The translations under genes and the position numbers were made by a program. Below the pieces are notes generated by a model. The model was not told where the DNA came from. It worked only from the letters and a program-made list of their open reading frames with translations, and made no database searches. From contig JAITFH010000019.1 in NCBI GenBank assembly GCA_031281465.1, forward strand, positions 1-64,000: a stretch of DNA of 64,000 bases, written 5' to 3'. Source of the stretch: Mycoplasmataceae bacterium. Its GTDB lineage: Bacteria > Bacillota_I > Bacilli_A > Mycoplasmatales > Mycoplasmoidaceae. Shown here one piece after another: positions 1-10,359 of this stretch (the first letter of the stretch is position 1; every line of letters starts with the position of its first letter).

Positions 1-63
1 ATTAAAACGAAAAATTATCAAAAATAAGAAAAATAAAAAAATTATTAAATTAACAAAAACTAA

Positions 64-483
64 GTAGGGGCATTAAAATTTTACCACAAAAAGTGTTACT
101 TCTGCGGGGTATGGTCTCCGGAGGGGATGGAAAGCGTTTATTCTATAAAGACAGCTTACCATACTTTTTTTGGTTGTGTTTTTACATCTTTAAAGGAATT
201 GAATTTTAAAAATGCTGTGTTTGCGGCGGAGGGGATGGAATGTAGTGACTTACAAATATCTAGTTTTACTTTTTATGGATTTGGTTTTGGAAGTGATTTT
301 TCTACGATTATTTTACCGCAGTATAATGCAATTTTAGGTTTGTGAACATCTACTTTCACCTACAATCATCCGGACTATTTTATAAGTATTTACGGTTATA
401 GCGAATGTCCTACAGATTGATTTAGCAATAGTTACTGACCGGATGCACAATGATGCAAAGATTACCCTACCACTCAAGAATAG
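64..483 (+). CDS. Unidentified open frame with a 36-codon repeat
   Basis: I do not recognise this frame. With TGA as Trp it is open from just after the TAA at 61-63 to the TAG at 481-483, about 139 codons; the first in-frame ATG is at 127, which would give 118 residues. The protein is rich in aromatic residues, Ser and Cys and has no signal peptide or clear membrane helix. A 14-base direct repeat (CGGAGGGGATGGAA, at 119-132 and 227-240) lies 108 bases apart in frame, so the motif EGME occurs twice at 36-residue spacing. There is no convincing ribosome site at a sensible distance from ATG 127. It could be the end of a surface-protein gene whose start is lost, or a decayed fragment. Low confidence that it is expressed. 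Confidence 0.35.
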
Positions 484-543
484 TTTAAAACACCACTACC
501 AATTTTCATATTCTTTATTTTTACATTATTTGTCCTAAATTTA

Positions 544-1419
544 TTATTTCAAAAACTCCTCAACCTTCCCCACCACTTCCTCATAATTCTCTTGATTAAA
601 AACAATTAAATTATCATATTTGTTTTTAATCCAAGTTAATTGTCTTTTAGCATAGTGTCTGGTATCTGTTTTTATTTTATCTACATCTAACGTAATACCA
701 TTACAAATACTATCTAAAATATCACGGTATCCTATAGCGGTAAAAGCATTTAAGCTTTTTAATTTATCTCCGTATGTTTTATAGAGTTGGTTAACTTCGT
801 TAACCCAACCATTAGCTAACATACGATCAACATTATTGTTTATTTTATCATAAAGTTTTTCTCTATCCATTTCACAAAATACAATTAAATAATCGTATAT
901 TTTTTCATTAGTTTTTGTTAAACTTTTGCCTTCTGATAAAATCTCATAAGCTCTAAGTAAACGTTTACGATTATTTAGTCCTATTTTATGAGCTACTTCT
1001 TTATCTTTTTCTTCAATAAATTTATACAATTCTTCATTAGATAAATTATCGAAGTTTTCTTTTCTTTCTGAAGCAGATAAATCATAGTTATAAATTAAAC
1101 AATTAATATAAAGGTTTGAACCACCAACTATAATTGGTGTTTTATTTTTTTGAGTTATTTCTTTAATTGTTTCATTAGCTAATGTTTGGAATTTTTTAAT
1201 GTTTCAATCTTCAAAGATAGAAACCGTTCCATTTAAGTGAATAGATATATCTTGTAATTCACTTAAACTTGGTTTAGCTGTACCTACGCTTATTTCTTGA
1301 TAAACCTGATAAGCATCAGCATTTATTAGTTCTCCGTTAATAGCTTTAGCTAGTTTAACGGCTAATGAGGTTTTTCCAGAACCTGTCGGACCGACGATTA
1401 TCACTATTTTGTTCTTCAT
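544..1419 (-). CDS. miaA: tRNA dimethylallyltransferase MiaA
   Basis: Adds a dimethylallyl group to N6 of A37 in tRNAs reading codons that begin with U. The 291-residue product starts with a P-loop (GPTGSGKT, about residues 9-16), followed by DAYQVYQ, the counterpart of the family's DSRQ-Y substrate motif, and later GGSNLYI, NNRKRLLRA and the C-terminal TRHYAKRQLTW segment typical of MiaA. One TGA (1204-1206) is read as Trp. Length is slightly below the usual 300-310. The ATG lies 6 bases from a TATAAT box at 1426-1431, so the mRNA is probably leaderless. It is the last gene of the leftward group and is convergent with the frame at 64-483. Identity is firm. Confidence 0.95.
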
Positions 1420-1425
1420 TTAAAA

Positions 1426-1431
1426 ATTATA
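1426..1431 (-). promoter_or_regulatory. -10 box of miaA (leaderless start)
   Basis: A perfect TATAAT on the minus strand is separated from the miaA ATG by only 6 bases, so transcription should begin at or next to the A of the start codon. No Shine-Dalgarno sequence fits. The -35 region is not recognisable. Confidence 0.5.
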
Positions 1432-1476
1432 ATCAACACTCAGGTTATGAGTAAATAACTAATTAACTGTCTGTTT

Positions 1477-3336
1477 CTAGTATCATCCTTGTTTAGATAG
1501 TTGAATTTTTTCTGTTGCTACTCTTCCGTTATTGGCTGTCAATTTCATTCCATCGTAAGGGGCAGGGTTAGCACTACTAACCTGTTCTGGGTATTTGATG
1601 TGTACATATCAACCACAAAGAGAGTTACCTGAATCTGTTTCAAGATGAATTTTGTACGTATCGCTTTCTACATTGCCTCTAAAATATGTAATTTTAATAC
1701 TATTAATGTCGATTAATTCGTCGCATTCAAGATCCAAGTAGCAACGTACGCCAAAAAAAATGAGGGATAAACCAAAACCTACATCCTCGTAAATATAGTG
1801 GTATGTATAGTTTATTACAGCGTTTATTGTCAACACTGGTTTAACTACAGAAAAAGAAAGTTCACTTTCAAAACCTTCTTCATTTTCATTTAATACAAAA
1901 TCAAATTCTTGTATAGTAACAGTACTAGGCAGTGTAAAAGATAAAGCATAGTCACTTGATGAAGTTCAACCTATAGTTATGTTTTGAGAACCAAAATATT
2001 GTTCTATTTCACTTTTATACTTATCAATTTTACTTTCCACATAAGAACTATTTTCAGCATCAACACTTATGTTGATTGTGTTTTGAATACCTACTTCATA
2101 TCTAACTTTATCTAAAGAAAACGATGGGGTATGTTCATAATAACAAACCCATTCAGTAGGTAAAGAAAAAACTCCTTCGCTCTCGATATCTTTAATTTTA
2201 ATCTCAAAACTAGTTGTTACGTCTGGTAATTTAGTACTATCAATTTGATAACTAAATTTCCCATCATTATAGAACGTCACATTTTTAATAGGAGTTTCTT
2301 CTGAATCAGATAAGTATAAATCTTCGTAATCGATAACTTCGTGTTTTTCAGTAATTGTTCCTCAGAAAATATTTTCTTCTTCGTCATCATAATCAATCTG
2401 TCCAGTAATGTGATATGGGTTATCTAATGTAAACATTAAATAAATTTCTCTAACAGAAAACTTGTACGTTTTTTCTACTATACCATCGGTGATAGTTACT
2501 TCCATTTCATTGTCAGTAACATCGCCTAAAAAATCCGTTAGTTCATTTGGAGTCAATTTTATTTGATTGTTTATTTTATCTATCTCAATATTAGTGTTAT
2601 CTAATAAAAATTCATCAGTTTTACTTGTATCTATTGCTAAACTATCTTTTCTTAATCCATCATAAAAGTAATTAATCGTAGCATATTCAAAATCATCTTT
2701 GTCATATTCTTTGATACCACCCATACTTAGTTCTACTTCTTTTACTTGTAAATCGTATTCGTTAGAAGAAATAGTAGGATTTTCTGAATCAACGATGAAT
2801 ATTGTTTTACTACATATTTCTTCTCATCCTGATTTTAGTTCAATCACAAAATAATAGTTATCTCCAACTTTCCCATTTCCTGTTTGTTGGAAACAACTTT
2901 CATCGAATTCTAGTTCTATATCGGTAGCATCTGATATACCGGTTAAACTATATGTTATAGTTACTGGTTGAGGATCATTGTAATAAACGGTTTCTGAGGA
3001 AACACTAATTATCGAGATAGAAGGTGTTATGTTAGGAATTCCACCGGTACCGTTATCACCGTTTCCATTGCTTCCGTTACCTTTACCACTTCCACCACCA
3101 TTGCCACCATTTCCATTCCCAGGATCGCTACCATTAGCTCCATTACCACCTTTTGAGTTTCCACTATCTTCTTTACTATCAATACCAGCTAAATTATCGT
3201 TTCTAAAAAGCATGATAAACGCATATGATAAACCACCACTAGCGAAAGCGGTGATTATGGTTACATAAAATCAAAATAAAAAGAATAAAGGCGTAGTCCT
3301 TTTACTATTAGTATTCTTAGAGTTAGGATATCTCAT
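1477..3336 (-). CDS. Membrane-anchored surface protein with Ig-like domains
   Basis: 619 residues with several TGA Trp codons. The N-terminus has a hydrophobic anchor at about residues 17-46, then a linker of about 45 residues built almost only of Gly, Asn and Ser with a few charged residues. The rest is beta-rich, in blocks resembling the putative Ig/cadherin-like repeats of bacterial surface proteins: alternating hydrophobic strands and Asp/Asn/Gly turns. No enzyme motif is visible. Inference: the anchor sits in the membrane and the flexible linker projects the beta domains outward. It lies just downstream of the Pro/Gln/Val-rich membrane protein at 3452-4936; an equivalent pair is found at 52.7-57.6 kb. 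Start chosen at the first ATG giving a complete anchor. The specific function is unknown. Confidence 0.75.
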
Positions 3337-3451
3337 ATTCTTAGTTGTATAAATTATAGTTTCCACATACAACTAATTAGTGTTTATGGTAGATTAGGAT
3401 TCGCTTCTTTTGCTAAAATAGTTTAATTAGTAGTAACACAATACTCCAAAA

Positions 3452-4936
3452 TTATTTCTGCTTAGACATTTTTTCTTCTAAATCTATTTCGTTTTCTTGT
3501 TGTAAAGTAATAACTAATGGTTCTCGTGATTTTTGAACAGGATTTGTAGTAACTTTTCTTTTACGTTTTTTAGGTTTTGGGTTTGTTGGTAAAACTTGTT
3601 GCTGAGTTTCAACAACTTGAGGAACTGGTTGTTGTGGTGCAACAGGACTATAAGGAGCTGTGTAGTAAGGATTTCCTGGTTGTGGTACCATTTGTTGAGG
3701 GTACTGAACAAATTGTTGGGGGTATTGGACAAATTGCTGTGGGTAAGGTGCTACCGGTTGAATTTGAGGTGGAGGTGTTTGACGAGGAATAGTTTGTTCA
3801 GGCATATCAACAGTAGCTGTACCGTCAGAATGTAAATTAATACGAATTGGTTCAGGAGAACCATTATTACTTTTTTGTGTTCCAACATTAACCTCTGTAT
3901 TTACTACTTTCTTTTTTGGTTTTCGTCTTTTCTTTTTAACTTGGTGAATAACAACCGGAACAGGTTGAATAGGAGCGGTTGTTTGAACCACTGGCTGAGG
4001 TTGTACATAAATAGGTTGGACTGGTGCTGGTTGGACAGGGACAACTGATTGATTCACTGGCTGGGGTTGTTGCGCATAAACTGGTTGGGCTACTGGTTGG
4101 ACAGGAGCAACTGATTGAATCACTGGTTGAGGTTGTTGCACATAAACTGGTTGGGCAGAAGTTGTTGGCTGTACAGGAACCTGCATTGTAGGAGTGGGTG
4201 TTTGGTTTACTTGAGAAACAACAGGAATTTGTTGAGGAACAGAAACATTAATAGTTGCAGCGACTGGTTGTTGTGTGTTTGCTACAGGTTGAACCTGAGG
4301 TGCTGGAGCAACTACAGGAGTAGGAGTTTGTGCCACAATCGGAGTTCGAACAACTGTTTTAACTGTCTTAACTGTTTTTTCTGTTTCTACAGAATTTAAT
4401 GCATCAAATTTAGTTTTCTTCACTACATAAACTATTAAAAGAATATTTCCAATTATTCCAAATATAGAACAAATTGTTCCAGTAAGTCCGTATCCAAAAG
4501 CTGCTGCTACCATTCCTTTTTCAAGGACAGGAAGGTTAGGAGCAATAAATATTGAAAGAATTGACTCGTAAACCAATTGGTTAGGAATAATAACCAAGAT
4601 TGAAAAAATAAATGTTATTGCAGAAAATGTTTTTTTAAGTTTTCCACTGCGAGTGGCTAAAGTTAGAAAAAAGAAATTTAGTCATACTATAAAAAATATT
4701 CCTGCAATAATCGCAATGTACAGAGAATCATTTGCATCTATGTATTCTTTGTACAATTCCAAAATATTTTTATAAACAGAATCTTTTGACCCAAACAATA
4801 CAGAAAGAATATCTTGCCCAGTGAATCCAGGATAAGCAACTAATTCCAAAGTTGCTAATCCTAAAATTAAAAATCCTAATACTGAAAACACTATACCAAT
4901 CGGTAACAAACTTGATTTATATTTTTTTGTTTCCAT
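3452..4936 (-). CDS. Four-helix membrane protein with Pro/Gln/Val-rich tail
   Basis: 494 residues. The first 170 contain about four membrane helices (roughly residues 11-33, 70-92, 98-118 and 138-165). The remaining 320 form a low-complexity tail rich in Pro, Gln and Val, with repeated units such as VYVQQPQPV and QYPQQFV, interrupted by strongly basic stretches (KKKRRKPKKK, KPKKRKRK). Within the tail a segment reading PIRINLHSDG resembles DIRINITDG near the end of the protein at 52680-53810, marking the two as paralogues. Proline-rich tails of this sort occur in cytadherence and cytoskeletal proteins of mycoplasmas, but no specific homologue is recognised. A TATAAT lies upstream near 4996. 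Its neighbour downstream is the Ig-like surface protein. Confidence 0.75.
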
Positions 4937-5118
4937 AATATTTTTGCAACCTAACTACATTTTATCCACATAAAAACATAGTTTTAGTTTATGCAAAAAT
5001 TATAACCTATTGATTAACCCTAATTAGCGACTTAGTCGCTCAGCAATCATTCTGGTAAATTAGTTACTTTTATTCCAGATATTATTTTTTGTGTTGAATC
5101 ATACAATGAAAGGATAAT

Positions 5119-7095
5119 TTAATTTTCTTTTGCGTGACTAAATAGTTTAGAAGGTAAACAACAAGTCTTTACGATAATCTGAGTTTCACGTCTGATTTTG
5201 TCTAAATCATCTGGTAAAAAATATGATTCATCATCGGTTTTCTTAAGGTATAGATAATAACAAATGTTTGTCAAGAATTTTTTCTTTTCATCATTTGTAA
5301 TAATTCCTTTTCATAATTCATCATAATTGTCATCTTCAAACTTGTAAGTCTTAGAAATTAAAAACTTCATGTTTTTACCATCTTTTTCTAAATCAATTTT
5401 GATTGGAAGAGAACTATCGTTAACGAAATCAATTGAAGCGGTAATTTTTTTCAAAACTTTCTGTACACCATTCATTCTTCTTTTTGATCATTGTCCAATA
5501 TTACTTTGGATTTCTTTGCCACCATCAGAATAAATTGCTTGCACAGCACTATTACAATATTCGTTTTTAAAGTTAACGCTATATTTTATTTTTCCATCAG
5601 TAGTTTCTACGAAAGAAATTTTTTCTATTGCACTTTTGTCACATTTAAAAAATATCTTTGTTAGTGCTTTATCATTTTCTTCTTTAGAAACATTAGTTCT
5701 TAAAAAGAAATTTTCACTCATTTTATAGAATGTTTTACTACTAGGAACAAGTAGTTTTTTAATAGTTTCATCTTGATGAATTGGTGAACTTCCGTTTGAA
5801 CTTCCACCTTTTCCTTCTCCAAAAATTGTTTCATCTTGACCTGCTGATACTAATGGATCTTCAGGATTGTTAGTGGCGATGGGAACTTCACTATTTTTTT
5901 CATAGTCTTCATTAATTAAATCATTAATCATATTAGTTAATTCTTTAGAAGCTTCAGTATCGTTTTGTAATGACATTTGGTCATTTAAGTTAGCCAATTC
6001 TTTATTATTAATAATTAACTCTTGGACTTGTTGGAAAAATAAATTTTTCTCTTCTGTTTCCATAAAGTCTTCACGAGATGTTATGATTAGTTCTTTAAAG
6101 AATGCTGGGTTATTTTTTATTTCAACATTAATATAAATTTTGTTAAGTAAAGAACCTAGATTATCAAAAATATCTTTTAAATATTGCTTTTTAATAAATA
6201 CTCCATTTAAAGAAAAGAACACTTGGTTGATACTATTGTACTCAGTGTATTTTTTTAAGATATCAATATGTTTTTCTTTGGTAGGATAAAAGATATTGAT
6301 GGTAAAATTAGTATCTTCTATTTTTAACAATTTAAGTTGGTTTTGTTCAATTAAGAAATTGTTAATAGGTTTTATCGTAATTCTATGTGCTTCATCTAAA
6401 TTTCTTGAATCACATACTACTATATTCTTTCTAATTCCACAAAAATAATTTGATAAAAATCTGTGAGATGGTGTAATACCACTAGAAGTTATTACAGTTT
6501 TAAGTTCATCGATTTTTTTGTAATCAAAATATTGTATTTTTGTACCAGTATATCCATCTTGTTCTTCGTATGGTTCAGTGAATACTTTTTGGTTTTCATC
6601 TACTAAGTAGCAATAAACTTCACCTAGTTGGTGAAGTGATACTTTTAATTTAAAACAAATTGTTCATGATTTTACATTTTCTTTAATACTTTCGACATAA
6701 GTTATTTTGCTGAAACTTAGTGATTGTTTAAATCCTTGAGAATATACACCATTTCTTGATTCAGATTGGTTTTGAGAATTAAAAGACAATAGATTGTTTT
6801 CCATTTCTGTTTGGGTTAATCCTCTTCCTGAATCTTCAATGGAAAAGATAAATACAGGATTATATTGAACAATTCTAATAACTGGTGATAAACCAGGAAG
6901 TTCATTCATTGCATCCAATGCATTATTGTATGTTTCTTTTATACCACTCATTGGTTCTCTAAGAGTGTTGATTCGAGAATAATTTCTCTCATCATTACCT
7001 ACAGGTTTAACATTATCTGGTAAAACACTGTAGACTTTTTCTAAATCTATATTTTTCTCAAAAAGAATGTTTTTTACATCGTCAAAATCTAGCAT
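5119..7095 (-). CDS. GHKL-type (Hsp90/MutL/MORC-like) ATPase of unknown role
   Basis: 658 residues reading two TGA as Trp. The N-terminal 140 carry the Bergerat ATP-binding signature: an N-box (ETYNNALDA), the DxGxG motif (EDSGRGL) and a glycine-rich lid (NGVYSQGFKQSLSF). There is no His-phosphoacceptor domain, so it is not a sensor kinase, and nothing resembles the GyrB/ParE transducer. The middle and C-terminal parts are alpha/beta with a low-complexity Gly/Ser patch around residues 400-420 and are not recognised. No partner gene overlaps it. GHKL proteins of this general form occur in chaperones, DNA-repair clamps and some phage-defence genes; which applies cannot be decided here. Confidence 0.7.
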
Positions 7096-7250
7096 TTTTT
7101 GTTTCTTACTGTATAAGTAAAATTATTATACTTTTAATTTTAAGTTTTTAACCCAAGGGCTTTTTACTATGTTTTCCCATCTAAAACATAGTTTTCACAC
7201 CAGATTAGAACGAGATATTTTTCGGTTCTAATAAATGAGAAAATTATGTT

Positions 7251-7541
7251 CTATTCCTTTTTTTGTCTACCAAGAAAACAATGATAAGCGTGTTCAAATT
7301 CATATTCACCACCAAACCTATATGCGCCTTCTTTTTCAGCGAAACATACCACGATTTGTTTTATAAAAGCACTAAACGACTTAATATCTTTGGAATATTC
7401 TTGCTCATATATATCTTTTAAAACTCATAAATACTTTTTACTAAGTTTTAATGACACTAATTCTTCATAAAGTTTTTCTTTATGGAGTTTTACTCCTTCT
7501 ACTTTTTTTAATATCGTTTGGTTTACTTTAGTGTTATTCAT
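7251..7541 (-). CDS. Small unknown protein (96 residues), possibly truncated
   Basis: Starts at ATG 7541 and ends at TAG 7251-7253. Lys- and Glu-rich helical N-terminal part, then an aromatic segment containing YRFGGEYEFEHAY. The same reading frame is coding-like upstream of the ATG (ten codons reading FQTLSELKEL after a TAG at about 7572-7574, and a further stretch before that), so this may be the 3' part of a longer gene split by a nonsense mutation. The GG-aromatic patch is loosely similar to the cytoplasmic part of the membrane protein at 8232-8588. It is the last member of the leftward small-protein operon. Function unknown. Confidence 0.45.
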
Positions 7542-7659
7542 TAATTCTTTTAGTTCGCTTAGTGTTTGAAACTATTGTTCTATATCATCTTTCAATAAGT
7601 GTTCTTTTGTTAGACTCTTTTATACAATTAGTTAAATCTTTTTACTTTCCTTAATTCCA

Positions 7660-7941
7660 TTATATCAATTTCAAATCTTTTCATTGTTCTAATAAATACT
7701 CAGGTTCTGTGTTTTGATATATCTCGATAAAAGCTACATTTTCTCAAATTTCTTTGGTTTCCAAAACACAATGAGCAAAATCATATAAATATATTCAGAC
7801 AGGATCATAATAATCTATTACATACTTTCCATCTTGCAACACAATATGACACTTTTTCATAAAACCATTAACGAGTTTTATCTGTTTCTCTGTAAGTAGA
7901 TTTTTTCATACTATTTCTACTCAACTCTTTGTTTTTACCAT
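7660..7941 (-). CDS. Unknown 93-residue protein, paralogue of its neighbour
   Basis: 93 residues with several TGA Trp codons. It aligns along its whole length with the 93-residue product of 7949-8230: both begin with a Trp-rich basic segment, contain a lysine and DGKY(V/F), then a DP(V/I)W(I/A)YL core and end with EP...EQWK. The two genes are 7 bases apart, a recent-looking tandem duplication. No membrane helix, signal peptide or catalytic motif is visible. Conserved Asp, Trp and Tyr in the core suggest a folded small domain, perhaps an immunity-type or regulatory protein, but this is only a guess. Confidence 0.6.
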
Positions 7942-7948
7942 AACTATT

Positions 7949-8230
7949 TTATAAAACTCCTTCCTCTTTCCATTGCTCCATTATCCCTTCTGGTTCATTA
8001 TCTATGTATATTTCACAATACTTAACTTTTTTTAATAAATTTTGTCTTTTTTGTATTTCCACTACAATATGCATTAAATATGCTCAAATAGGATCGGTGC
8101 TATCGACAAAATACTTACCGTCAATTTTTACTATTTTGCCAAATTCTATTCAGTCTTGTAACCATTCGTTTTCTTCGTCAGTTAATGGTTCTTTTCATTC
8201 TAGTACTAATCAATTATCTTTATTTAACAT
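7949..8230 (-). CDS. Unknown 93-residue protein, tandem paralogue
   Basis: Same length and layout as the product of 7660-7941: Trp/Glu-rich N-terminus, DGKYFVDSTDP, IWAYL, then NEPEG and EQWKEEG at the end. Its ATG comes one base after the stop of the membrane-protein gene at 8232-8588, which indicates translational coupling in one operon. Four TGA codons are read as Trp, so the gene belongs to this host's code. Role unknown; conserved pairs of small proteins behind a two-helix membrane protein are often secretion, toxin/immunity or envelope-stress modules, but nothing in the sequence decides this. Confidence 0.6.
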
Positions 8231-8231
8231 A

Positions 8232-8588
8232 TTACTTATCTCCTCTCGATTTAAAATGTTGTTCATTACCAGCTTCTCTATACAATTTTTTAAATTCTTT
8301 GTATTCAGTTGGTTCAGTAATATTGTAATCATTACAATATTCTTGAAAGTCTCTGTAAAAACCACCAAATTCAAAAGAGTTATAACCACCCTTTTTTCAC
8401 TTTTCTCATCTTTTAGCTGTTCTAGCTTCGTCTGTACAAACTCATACAAAATAGATTAAAGCTATTACAGTTAATATTGAGGGAACCCAAATTAAAAGCG
8501 GAAAACCCTGGCCTATAGGGGTAACACCAAACAAAATAGATAATCCCAGGAAAAATAATAACGCTATAAGAGCTTCAAATATTCTCAT
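8232..8588 (-). CDS. Small two-helix membrane protein, unknown function
   Basis: 118 residues. The first 45 form a helical hairpin (about residues 4-18 and 28-46, joined by a Gly/Pro turn), followed by a cytoplasmic part starting with Cys-Thr-Asp-Glu-Ala-Arg and containing the aromatic patch GGYNSFEFGGFYRDFQEY. A clear Shine-Dalgarno (TAGGAGG) sits 6 bases before the ATG, one of the few strong ones in this stretch. It follows the 162-residue gene by 9 bases and is itself followed by the 93-residue pair. No family recognised. Confidence 0.65.
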
Positions 8589-8597
8589 CTTTACCTC

Positions 8598-9086
8598 CTA
8601 TTTGTTGTCGTTTTGACTCGCTCCTTTACCAGTATTAAATTCATTTTCTCAATCATAGTAATAATCACTTCTGCTTTGACTCATATGAAATTCAATAAAT
8701 TTTTCAATAACATAATCTCAAGTAACTTCGATAGCAGCAGAATGGTTTCCGATTAATTTAAGTTTGTTATCTATAAAAGTTAACTTTTCTAAAAGTCCCA
8801 TTCAAAGTAAATTTCATTTAGCTCTTTTATGGTAACTTAAATACAACTCCATTAAAACACTTAAACCATAAGTTTTGCACATACCATTATGGTTTAATAA
8901 AGTTACTGCTTGATATTCTTCACCGTTTTTTTCATCATATACAGTTTGTAATGGTTCATCCATTAAATATCATAAATAGTCACGATATTCTTTATCAATA
9001 TCATAAAAATTTCTTAGTTTGTCATTCATTTCAGAAATTTTATCGTGGATTTTTTGTTTATTTAATTCGTGTTTTGTTCTTATCAC
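8598..9086 (-). CDS. Unknown 162-residue protein heading a small-gene operon
   Basis: Predicted start is GTG at 9084-9086, 9 bases after a TATAAT box (9096-9101), giving a virtually leaderless mRNA; the alternative is an internal ATG about 19 codons later. Helical, soluble protein with DKEYRDYLWYLMDEP near the start, an acidic/aromatic middle and a Tyr-rich end (RSDYYYDWENEF). No motif or known family. It is the promoter-proximal gene of a leftward operon whose next gene starts 9 bases downstream with a good ribosome site. Confidence 0.6.
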
Positions 9087-9095
9087 AACGTTTTT

Positions 9096-9101
9096 ATTAT
9101 A
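9096..9101 (-). promoter_or_regulatory. -10 box of the small-protein operon
   Basis: TATAAT on the minus strand, 9 bases before the GTG start of the 162-residue gene. It would drive the four- or five-gene operon extending to 7251. Confidence 0.45.
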
Positions 9102-9278
9102 TCAAAAGTTTTAAAATAAATATACTTTTGAAACTATTTTTTGTTTTTTGCGCGTAAAGTTTGTTTATTCTAAAACTTTTCAAGCTAATTTTTGATTTTT
9201 TGCCTGAAAATATTTCTAAATTAGGCTTTTTTTTCTAAGTCGTTCCCGGGAAATTTTGAAAAATTTATATAATTAAAA

Positions 9279-9368
9279 CACCGAGGTTGGCTGGTTTGTG
9301 CCGCGGAGGGTTCGTAAAACCTGTAGAAAAGCCTGTAGAAAAGCACCGGAACGATTCGGTGCTTTTTG
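9279..9368 (+). ncRNA. Short structured RNA of unknown class
   Basis: A TATAAT at 9268-9273 is followed by about 90 transcribed bases ending in a strong intrinsic terminator (stem AGCACCG/CGGTGCT, then TTTTT). No reading frame with a start fits. The 5' end (CACCGAGG) can pair with the terminator's 3' arm (TCGGTG), so two exclusive folds exist: a closed 5'-3' helix, or the terminator hairpin. The body contains a perfect tandem repeat of CCTGTAGAAAAG (9320-9343). It lacks the SRP RNA GGAA-loop core, RNase P and tmRNA signatures, and although the tail resembles tracrRNA terminators there is no CRISPR array here. The CACCGAG start recurs near 57.9 kb. Confidence 0.5.
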
Positions 9369-9444
9369 TTTTATATGCCATATAAAAGCATAACCATACC
9401 AGTAAATACTATGGTGTTTTATTTAGATATCTAAAGAAATTTTT

Positions 9445-9567
9445 ATGACAAAACGAAATAAAAGTCGAAACCAGAAAAAAAGTAAATCTGGCGGATTTTT
9501 TAGACAGCTTTTTCAGGAAAACCCTAGGCAACCAAACTGACCAACCCGAGTTACTTTGATTATATAA
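9445..9567 (+). CDS. Possible 40-residue basic peptide
   Basis: ATG to TAA, 40 residues, one TGA as Trp. The first 16 residues are Lys/Arg/Asn/Gln/Ser (MTKRNKSRNQKKSKSGG), then FFRQLF and a hydrophobic end. No clear ribosome site. It lies 76 bases after the terminator of the small RNA and has its own possible downstream hairpin near 9705-9728 followed by a T-run. A basic peptide of this kind could bind nucleic acid, but it may be chance. Confidence 0.3.
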
Positions 9568-9574
9568 AAATAGT

Positions 9575-9736
9575 TTAATCTATGGGTTTTAAATTCATAC
9601 CAAGATGATCGTACATTTGTTTCTCGATTGTTTTGATGGGTTTATCTTTACATTTTCTTTGTTCAAGAATAAATGCTAGCAAATCTGGTTTTATGGTATA
9701 AAACCTATACGTTATGTGACAGGTTTTTTTTATCAA
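9575..9736 (-). pseudogene. Coding-like remnant A
   Basis: A frame of 53 codons, open from a possible TTG to TAA, with protein-like composition (YTIKPDLLAFIL, then IKTIEKQMYDHLG). It lacks an ATG and is cut off upstream by stops. It loosely resembles remnant B at 9861-10105 (both contain Y-IKP--L--IL), so both may derive from one gene family. Source gene not identified. Confidence 0.3.
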
Positions 9737-9860
9737 AATTTAGAACCTGGATTTAGGTAGCTCTATGAGCGGGTATCCAACGACCCAATACTATTTTTAT
9801 ATAAAATTTTAGAACTTTTGGGTTTTTTGCTTTCCCTTTAATTTCTTCTCTATTGTTCTT

Positions 9861-10105
9861 TTATTTAATTATTGCAGCAGTTATATTGCTTTCTTTAAAT
9901 ATATCTAAACTCACCGAGTTATTTATTATTTTTAGCGTATCATTAATTTGTTGGTGACGGGGTCGTAACCCCATTATGTTATATCTATGTTGCTATAATC
10001 ATACTTCTATTATACAAATTCTGGTAAACCGGAGTTAGAATTTTGTTTTTAATTAAGTGTTCTGGTTTAATATGACGATATTCTATTTTATTTTTTATTG
10101 TAAAT
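9861..10105 (-). pseudogene. Coding-like remnant B, frameshifted
   Basis: Upstream part (about 10,000-10,105) reads IEYRHIKPEHLIKNKILTP and continues to YNRSMIIAT; a shift of frame then gives QHRYNIMGLRPRHQQINDT and so on to a TAA at 9861-9863. The two pieces look like one protein broken by a small indel. A short hairpin (GGGG-N6-CCCC) lies inside. The parent gene is not identified; a DNA-binding or mobile-element protein is possible, but no motif proves it. Confidence 0.3.
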
Positions 10106-10131
10106 AAAAAACCGGTATTACCCGGTTTTTT
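10106..10131. terminator. Bidirectional intrinsic terminator
   Basis: Perfect 10-base arms AAAAAACCGG and CCGGTTTTTT around a 6-base loop give a hairpin with a U-run on either strand. It separates the remnant region from the sequence downstream of the 102-residue gene. Confidence 0.6.
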
Positions 10132-10359
10132 CTCCACAGCTTTTCCTGGATAAGACAGCAAGTATTCGTGGACTAACTCTTATCTCTTTCATTATATAAA
10201 ATTTAAATCTAGCGGATTTTTTAACTGAATAATTTATCAGTTTATTAAATGTATTTTTTAAGCCTGAGTCTTTTTTGTTCTGGGTTGTCTAACTAATTTC
10301 TAAGTTCTTCTTATTTGTTTCTTTCTCTTTATTTTTTATACTGAGAGTTCTTAGAATCG

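Noticed and set aside
3029-4399. Proline- and tryptophan/arginine-rich plus-strand frames opposite two genes
   Set aside because: They are mirror images of low-complexity Gly- and Gln/Pro-rich coding on the minus strand; they have no ribosome sites and use codons unlike other genes.
9340-9368. tracrRNA-like tail (GCACCG...CGGTGC-T5)
   Set aside because: No CRISPR repeats, Cas genes or anti-repeat occur in the window; the resemblance is limited to a GC-rich terminator.
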